Assembly: GCF_029931775.1 (NCBI RefSeq)
Contig: NC_079325.1
Span: 39,100,673 to 39,164,672, forward strand
Direction of reading: 5' to 3'
DNA from: Euleptes europaea
Lineage: Eukaryota; Chordata; Lepidosauria; Squamata; Sphaerodactylidae
Length of the DNA: 64,000 nt
Within the stretch, counting starts at the first letter, position 1, and each line of letters starts with the position of its first letter. Below the pieces are notes generated by a model that saw only the letters and a list, made by a program, of their open reading frames with translations, was not told the DNA's origin and ran no database searches. A program made the position numbers and the translations under genes. Below, in pieces: positions 59,301 to 64,000 of this stretch.

Positions 59301-62087
59301 AAGTAAATCAGATGCTTAACTAGTGAGCCACATCCCTTCCCCAGATGATACTCCAGACTTCACCAACCTGACCCACCCAGATCTGCCCACCCAACATTAG
59401 AGTGCTTAAAGTGGGGCGGGGTAACTAGGTGTAACAATAGAAAAGAGCAAGAGTCCAGCAGCACTTTAAAGACTAGCAAAATTTCTGGCAGGGTATGAGC
59501 TTTTGAGTCACAGCTCACTTCTTCAGATACCTGCCAGAAATGTTGTTAGTCTTTAAGGTGCCACTGGACTCTTGCTCTTTTCTGCTGCTACAGACAGACT
59601 AACACAGCTACCCATGGTGATATGTAGACACAAGAAGTAACTGTTGGTTGTATATATTACATTGTTCTTACTGCATTATTTTTAGTTGTAATCTGCCTTG
59701 AGTTTCCGCAAGAAAGGCAGACTATAAATGAAGAAAATCAATATCAACTTCCTTGAGTATTTAAGGAATGTGCTCATTACGAGCAGGTAAAAGCTTCTGA
59801 ACTTTTAAAAAAAATAACTTAGATGCTTTTGATGGTAACCGTGTTAAATACTGTTTGGCAACAGTTTTCAAAGCTAACGCTGGCTGTGAGGAAATCACTG
59901 TTTTTTTCATGCCTTTTTAAAAAAAAGTTCCACCTAATGAAGAAGGCTGGCTACAACCTTATTGCTCTACCCATCTTCCCTAAATGTGTAGGCTGTTTTC
60001 CATGTACGCTATCAAGCAGGAATTGTTTAGTACACTGAGCAGGCAGAGATTTCATAAATATATGAAATGAAAGATGCTATCCTTAAAGTTTTGAGGCTGC
60101 CTGTGGTTACGCAGTAGTAGTGATTCAATTGTCAACTGAACAGTGTGTGTGGGGGAATGACACGTCAGGTGGAAATGGGCAGCAGTTGAAGCTTTTCCTG
60201 GCATGAAGGTCATCTGGACTTTCCTGATGCAAACATCACCTGGAAATTACTTGCAGATCAGATTGATATTAAAAGCACAGCTAGAGAGACCAGTTTAAAA
60301 GTTGCCCACCCTAAGTGGGCAGAGAATGTAGTTTTTATTTCACAAGGGGGTATAGTCTTTGTTCTCCCACGCAAAAGGGGACACAGCGGCCACTTACAGT
60401 TTGGAGAAAGTGATCAAGGACACAGAATCACTCTTCAAGAGCCAGGAGAAAGAATATCAGGAAACCATCGAACAAATAGAGGTGGGAGAAGAAGAAGAAA
60501 AGATAGCTGGGGTGGGTGGGGAGGGCTGGGCTTTTTTTGGGTTTAGGATGCTGAAAGCGGACTCGCTTGGAACTCTTCCTCAAGTGAAGGTGTTTAAAGA
60601 AAATATGGGAGGGAAAAGTTATGTTTTGAGGTTGACGTCTCCCATTCTGCTAGAAGAAGAAGAGTTGATGTTTATATGCCGACTTACTCTACCACTTAAG
60701 GCAGAATCAAACTGGCTTACGGTCACCCTCCCTTCCCCTCCCCACAACAGACACCCTGTGACAACAGCAATCCTGAAATTATCATTTTGTCTTGAATGAA
60801 AGTTACTGCATCCCCCAAAAGCCCTGCTTCTCTGGCCTTAGCCAGAGGCAGGTGATGTCGTTGTCTCAAGGGACAGATTTTGGTGTAATATTAAAGAGTA
60901 AGAAAATGCTCAATTATATTTATCTAGACAAGTGGGGGAGATTTGGATTTTCCAGCTCAGCTTGTAACCCACTTATTGCCTTTTAAAATTCAAATATTTA
61001 TACCCTGCCTCTCCACTCAAATATGTGCTAGGCAGATTTAAAAAACAACAGTAAAATAATAAAACAATATCTTAAAAGGATTAAAAATGCAACAGATCAA
61101 TTTATAAAGAGCATCAATAGAGGAAACACTTCCTAAAATCCTAAAAGCAACCACCAGGAAGTCTCTTTAAAAAAACCATGGGATAAAAACAAGCAACCTG
61201 AAAATAAAATTCCAAATGGGAGGGGGATATCAAAGGCCTAAGAGAATAAAAATGTTTTTGCCTGACATAGCTAAGCTTGTAAACGTGATGCCAGGTGAGC
61301 TGGGATAGGATGGAGTTGCAGAGCTTGGGTGCCACTACAGCAGGGGTGGGGAACGTCAGGCCCGGGGGCCGTATAAGGCTCGCGAAATCCTTTGGTCTGG
61401 CCCTTCGTGGGTCCTGGCAGATCTCTAGCTCAGAAGGATCTAAGACCAGCGATCCGCCCCCTCCCGCAGACAGGAATAGCCTCTATTCAAGGCGGATGTG
61501 AGTTTGTCTTGCTGAGAAAGGGAACCTTTCCCCCCCCCCTTGAAGAAGAGTCGTTAGCTATGGAGCTGCTAGGACCGCCCAACAAACTGTGTCTTGTGTT
61601 TGCTGCCCTGCCTGAATCTCTCGGGCCCAGCTGGGAAAGGCAGAGCCCAAAAGCAAGTCGCTCGACATGGCAGATACTCGGGGCTGTCTCCGGTTGTGCC
61701 TCTTGGCTGAATGTTTGACCAAATATAGCAGGCTAATTTTTAAGTTGATAATTTTGTATGGCCCGTGAATGATGTTCTAAATATCTAAATGGCCCTTGGC
61801 AGAAAAAAGGTTCCCCACCCCTGCACTACAGGGAAGGCCCATCTTGGCTGCTCACCCATCTAGCCTGTGAATGTGGGGACACCCAGCACACGGCGACTCT
61901 GATGAAGCTCCCAATGGACAGCCTGCCTGCTACAGGATGAGGCGCTCTTAGCCTTGCCCTTTCTGCTTTACCGTTGCTTTTGTGCATGCCTCTTGTACAG
62001 CAAAGGTCCGCTTTTTGATTTTGCTGGCGGCCTGCTGTTCAGGTACTGCTGGGCCATAAACTTGGTATTTATCTGCTGGAAGTCCAT
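50341..62087 (-). CDS. STPG3: STPG3-like sperm-tail PG-rich repeat protein (6 coding exons)
   Basis: Coding exons in gene order: 62087-61972, 58145-58078, 55224-55090, 53334-53146, 51759-51634, 50474-50341. All borders are AG/GT and the phases (2, 1, 1, 1, 1) join without conflict, giving 768 nt and 255 residues. The start [18 protein letters not shown] resembles my recollection of the human STPG3 N terminus. PG-rich repeats appear as SPGPTAY (76-82), SPSYTFG (153-159), PAANRYDTV (175-183) and TPGPGTY (214-220). An in-frame TGA lies upstream of the ATG, which supports the start. STPG/ODF3-family proteins are linked to sperm and ciliary microtubules; the molecular role of STPG3 is little known. 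The tail faces the RPL12 tail about 1 kb away. Intron 1 holds a hAT element and an opposite-strand coiled-coil exon. Symbol confidence is lower than gene confidence because ODF3-family paralogs share the repeats. Confidence 0.85.
51060..51480 (+). mobile_element. RTE/BovB LINE, 3' end of ORF2
   Basis: Starts near the tgtatgggtgcgaaagctgg signature ([10 protein letters not shown]) and continues in another frame with [39 protein letters not shown] and [19 protein letters not shown], the standard BovB C terminus, then a short tail. A 5'-truncated copy with at least one frameshift, inside STPG3 intron 5. Confidence 0.85.
53885..54052. mobile_element. TIR transposon family T1, second copy, reverse and truncated
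   Basis: Shares cgagtattcccagcaatgta, ttaaaagtctgaaaat and the complement of the 18511 element centre (tttggcccctttagctg). Only one terminal repeat is clear. Confidence 0.6.
54455..55057 (+). mobile_element. CR1 LINE, ORF2 C terminus and 3' UTR
   Basis: The frame 54486-54836 reads [50 protein letters not shown] and [15 protein letters not shown], the typical CR1 ORF2 end. The 3' UTR closes with cagggggttggactagatta and tatgattcta. 5' truncated; in STPG3 intron 3. Confidence 0.92.
56080..56350 (+). repeat. Sauria SINE, near full length
   Basis: The tRNA-like head ccctgtggcgcagagtggta, with B box gagttcgatcccgatgg, is followed by the conserved core (ctcagccttctgtccgaggt, tgataaaatgagtacccagc, ttgctgggggtaaagtgt) and the BovB-related tail (catgggtcaggaatgacccg). 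Mobilised by BovB-type machinery. Confidence 0.9.
56943..57090 (-). mobile_element. RTE/BovB LINE 3' end fragment
   Basis: The reverse complement matches the BovB C terminus and tail: ccctatgaatcaaagtcctc, tttgacagccttgctcagat, gcttcctttattgagtcaat. In STPG3 intron 2. Confidence 0.8.
57800..57965 (+). mobile_element. Penelope-like terminal module with hammerhead-like core
   Basis: Same module as 20696 and 39268: CTGAAGA at 57842-57848, stem II region, GAAA at 57869-57872 then CGTC and AGGA. The outer stem I strand has one change compared with the 20.8-kb copy. It ends with aaccaatgaactctgaccgt and gaaagccttcgacaatat. Confidence 0.6.
59440..59612. mobile_element. Penelope-like ends back to back, hammerhead-like core on minus strand
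   Basis: Related to the element at 41100. The left module is minus, with aagagtccagcagcacttta at its outer end; the right module ends gtctttaaggtgccactgga. On the minus strand CTGAAGA (59520-59526) and a stem II with one mismatch are closed by a stem I of 9-10 bp with one bulge (59487-59496 with 59527-59535). Confidence 0.6.
60378..60481 (+). CDS. Isolated coiled-coil exon of an unidentified gene, inside STPG3 intron 1
   Basis: A 104-base exon candidate lies between a pyrimidine-rich acceptor (tctttgttctcccacgcaaaag) and a GT donor (gag, gtggga). It encodes [19 protein letters not shown] then [15 protein letters not shown], a continuous charged heptad pattern with vertebrate-like codon choice. 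The spacing [11 protein letters not shown] resembles the end of the intermediate-filament rod, especially the IFFO1/IFFO2 type, from memory only. No partner exon was found elsewhere on the + strand. It may be one exon of a gene continuing beyond 64 kb or an orphan duplicate. Confidence 0.5.
60650..60765 (-). repeat. tRNA-derived SINE, family A, 3' part only
   Basis: The reverse complement of the family tail: gaagagttgatgtttatatg, gccgacttactctaccactt, ccccacaacagacaccctgt. The head is missing. Confidence 0.75.
61341..61823. mobile_element. hAT transposon (483 bp) with perfect TIRs and 8-bp TSD
   Basis: The inverted repeats caggggtggggaac and gttccccacccctg are perfect over 14 bases. The target duplication CACTACAG is identical at 61333-61340 and 61824-61831. 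No transposase. In STPG3 intron 1, about 150 bases from the exon 1 donor. Confidence 0.9.
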
Positions 62088-62099
62088 TCCTGCAGCTCC

Positions 62100-62999
62100 T
62101 TGCTCCTGAGGCAGCTCCCCGATGTTGACTCATGCTTTGTCTCCGTCCATCCGGAATGGCGGTCCCAGGTTGTGTGACATCGCCGGGTTCTTGTGTTCCG
62201 CTTTGGGTTCCATTCTTTATTGTGCCTAGGTTCCCAAGATGGTAGAACAAAAGGGAAGAGGGAATGGCAGGATTATTTATTTATATGAGTTACAACCCCA
62301 TCTGAAGTCTCAAGCTCATACCTGAGGGAGAGTTAGGTAGGCACCTTAGAGAGCAGATTTGGAGCACCATTAAAGAGCAAGACATCTATCTGTGGTGCAT
62401 TTTTATCCTGCCCTTCCTTTCAAAGATCTCAGGGTGGCATACATGATATTCTCCCATTTATCCTCACAACAACCCTGCCAGGTAGGTCAGGCTGTGAGAG
62501 GGTGACCAGCTCAAGGTTACCCAGAAAACTTCACGTCAGAATGGGGATTTGAAACCAGGTGTCTCACGGCAGAGCCCTACACTCGAACTACTACAACCAA
62601 ACTGGTTAATCTTCCTTTGTCTTTGGTATTTTTCTTGGGAGAGAAAGGGTGCAACTTTCCAGGAGCCCTAGGCCCTTTAATTGGTGGCTGAGGCTAGTGT
62701 TCTTTCCTCTCACACTGCCTGCAGTTTATCTTTTCCTCCATCTTCTCTCTCCACCCACTATTCCATTTTAGACTGGAAGCTCTTTTGTTTTAAATTCCCA
62801 TTAAAAATTCCAAAATATACTGTACTCCCCCTCAAATTCCTGCTGCCTCCTATCTCCCTAACAGTAAGCTACAAGGAAGGAGTTAAAAGATTGCCAGGCA
62901 GAAAGAAAGGAGATGGATGATGGATGAAAGAAAGGGGAAGGGGTCTTAAAGCAAATCAGGTATACTGGAGTGTTACTTAAGACCTTAACGTGATGAGGG
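62100..62999. other. STPG3 5' flank and spacer
   Basis: The STPG3 5' UTR probably extends to a minus-strand acceptor near 62228 (tcttgggaacctag), which implies a further noncoding exon to the right. A diverged SINE-like segment (about 62395-62610, minus) has the motif cctcacaacaaccctgcc. Nothing else was recognised. Confidence 0.4.
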
Positions 63000-63950
63000 G
63001 GTTTGGGTGTGTCAGTGAAGCTGAGAGTAATACCGTAAGGGGTCTAGATTCTATCAAGAGGCTAAACTAGCAGAGTCACACAAGCCGGAATGGTCACTGC
63101 TGAGACACCAGATTAAGATGCATCCACCACCTTCAGGGATCAATGGCCACATCAGCAGAAGAGAATGGACAGTTCCAGTGGTGATGGGGGCAGAGGAATC
63201 ATTGAAGGGTAGCTACTGAGCAGCAGCAGTAATGGAAGCTGACACTGGTGGAAGATCTTTCATAGCAATGGCTGTGCCACTTTGGCTAACCCTGGTTAGT
63301 ACTGCACAGAATAAGGCAATGGTAAGCCATTTCTGACCATCTCTTTACCCTGAAAATCCTATGATGAGACAACCCAAATTAAAAAAGATATAGTGCTGGA
63401 AGACAGAACCTCCAGATTGGAAGGTACTCAGCTACAGGGAAGAGCTGAGGACATGTACAAGTAGCACTATTCTTAATGGACTAAAGCTGAAAGGACATTC
63501 AGTTGATGTGAATGGATGCAAAAAGAAAGTCTAAAGTTGTTTGACGCATATAACAGGAACATGAATGTGAGAAGTATGAATCAAGGTAAGCTTGAAATTG
63601 TAAAATGAGAAATGGGATGTTTAAACATTGCACTCCTGGGAGTGAGTGGACTAAAGTGCACTGGATTAGGACATTTTCAGTCAGAAAATTACAAAGTGTT
63701 TTACTCAGGGAATTATAATCACAGAAGTAACAGAGTTGCTTTAATAGTGAGGAGAGATGTGGCACAGGCATTCAGGAGGTATAATGTAAAGTCTGACCAA
63801 ATAATATCAATGAGACTTCATGGAAAGCCTATCAACATAGAGATCATATTGCAAATTTACATTGATTCTGGGAGCACAAGAGAATTGCAGAAGACAATTA
63901 GCTTGCGTTTTATAGATTACAGCAAAGATTTTAACGAATAGCTATGGTTG
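63000..63950 (+). mobile_element. RTE/BovB LINE, 5' region with internal deletion
   Basis: It begins in BovB 5' UTR-like sequence (tttcatagcaatggctgtgc, cactttggctaaccctggtt, gaagagctgaggacatgtac). It then enters the endonuclease domain: LGVSGLKCTGLGHFQSENYK, YYSGNY-like and NHRSNRVALIVRRDVAQAF, SDQIISMRLHGKPINIEIIL. After about 63880 the reading jumps to a reverse-transcriptase-like FIDYSKDFNE, so the segment between endonuclease and RT is deleted. Stops and frameshifts show it is dead. BovB is well known in squamates. Confidence 0.85.
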
Positions 63951-64000
63951 GTTTTTAAAAGTAATGGGTGTGCTGCAGCATCTGATTGTTTTGATGTGCA

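Noticed and set aside
61392-61718. 108-residue + strand open frame
   Set aside because: It lies wholly within the 61341-61823 hAT element and shows no transposase motif.
61948-62250. A 100-residue minus-strand open frame over STPG3 exon 1
   Set aside because: It is a shadow in another frame. The phase-consistent frame starts at 62087 and splices at 61972.
63612-63941. Host gene similar to craniofacial development protein 2
   Set aside because: That annotation is a known mislabel of the BovB endonuclease; the surrounding sequence is BovB.

Overview
The window is vertebrate nuclear DNA, most likely from a squamate reptile (a lizard). The exon structure and three conserved genes show it is vertebrate. 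The repeat mixture points to squamates: RTE/BovB LINEs, Sauria-type and 5S-rRNA-derived SINEs, CR1 and L1 LINEs, Penelope-like retroelement ends and short hAT transposons. Species cannot be named from sequence alone.

Layout, left to right. Bases 1-1445 look like the 3' UTR of a + strand gene entering from the left; human gene order (NIBAN2 lies tail to tail with LRSAM1) makes NIBAN2 the first guess. At 5235-5882 (-) lies an intact single-exon gene for a 215-residue RING-HC protein with a C-terminal membrane anchor. LRSAM1 fills 10643-36511 (-): 24 coding exons can be placed, every splice phase agrees, and they give exactly 723 residues, the human length. RPL12 (+) runs from 40859 to 49225 in 7 exons (165 residues). 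It is head to head with LRSAM1 across a CpG-rich, probably bidirectional promoter. Introns 3 and 4 of RPL12 each carry an H/ACA snoRNA of one family, probably SNORA65. At 50341-62087 (-) a six-exon PG-rich repeat gene reads through in phase to 255 residues and is best called STPG3. A coiled-coil exon of an unidentified gene lies on the opposite strand inside STPG3 intron 1. The right edge (about 63.0-63.95 kb) is a 5'-end-containing, internally deleted BovB LINE.

How the genes relate: LRSAM1 (E3 ligase of the TSG101/xenophagy pathway) and RPL12 (60S stalk-base protein) share a promoter region but not a pathway. STPG3 belongs to the sperm-tail PG-rich family. There is no operon-like logic here; the linkage is ordinary vertebrate synteny, with STPG3 in a position that differs from the human map.

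The most interesting non-genic signal is a set of sequences with the layout of minimal hammerhead ribozymes (CUGANGA, stem II, GAAA, NNUC, and stem I closing outside). They lie in the ends of several different Penelope-like families (near 20.8, 39.3, 41.2/41.6, 57.85 and 59.5 kb; weaker at 25.3 and 38.5 kb). Next are the twin snoRNAs, and a TIR element in LRSAM1 intron 8 that carries a 38-bp perfect palindrome with two YY1-like cores and a GC-rich 82-bp minisatellite.
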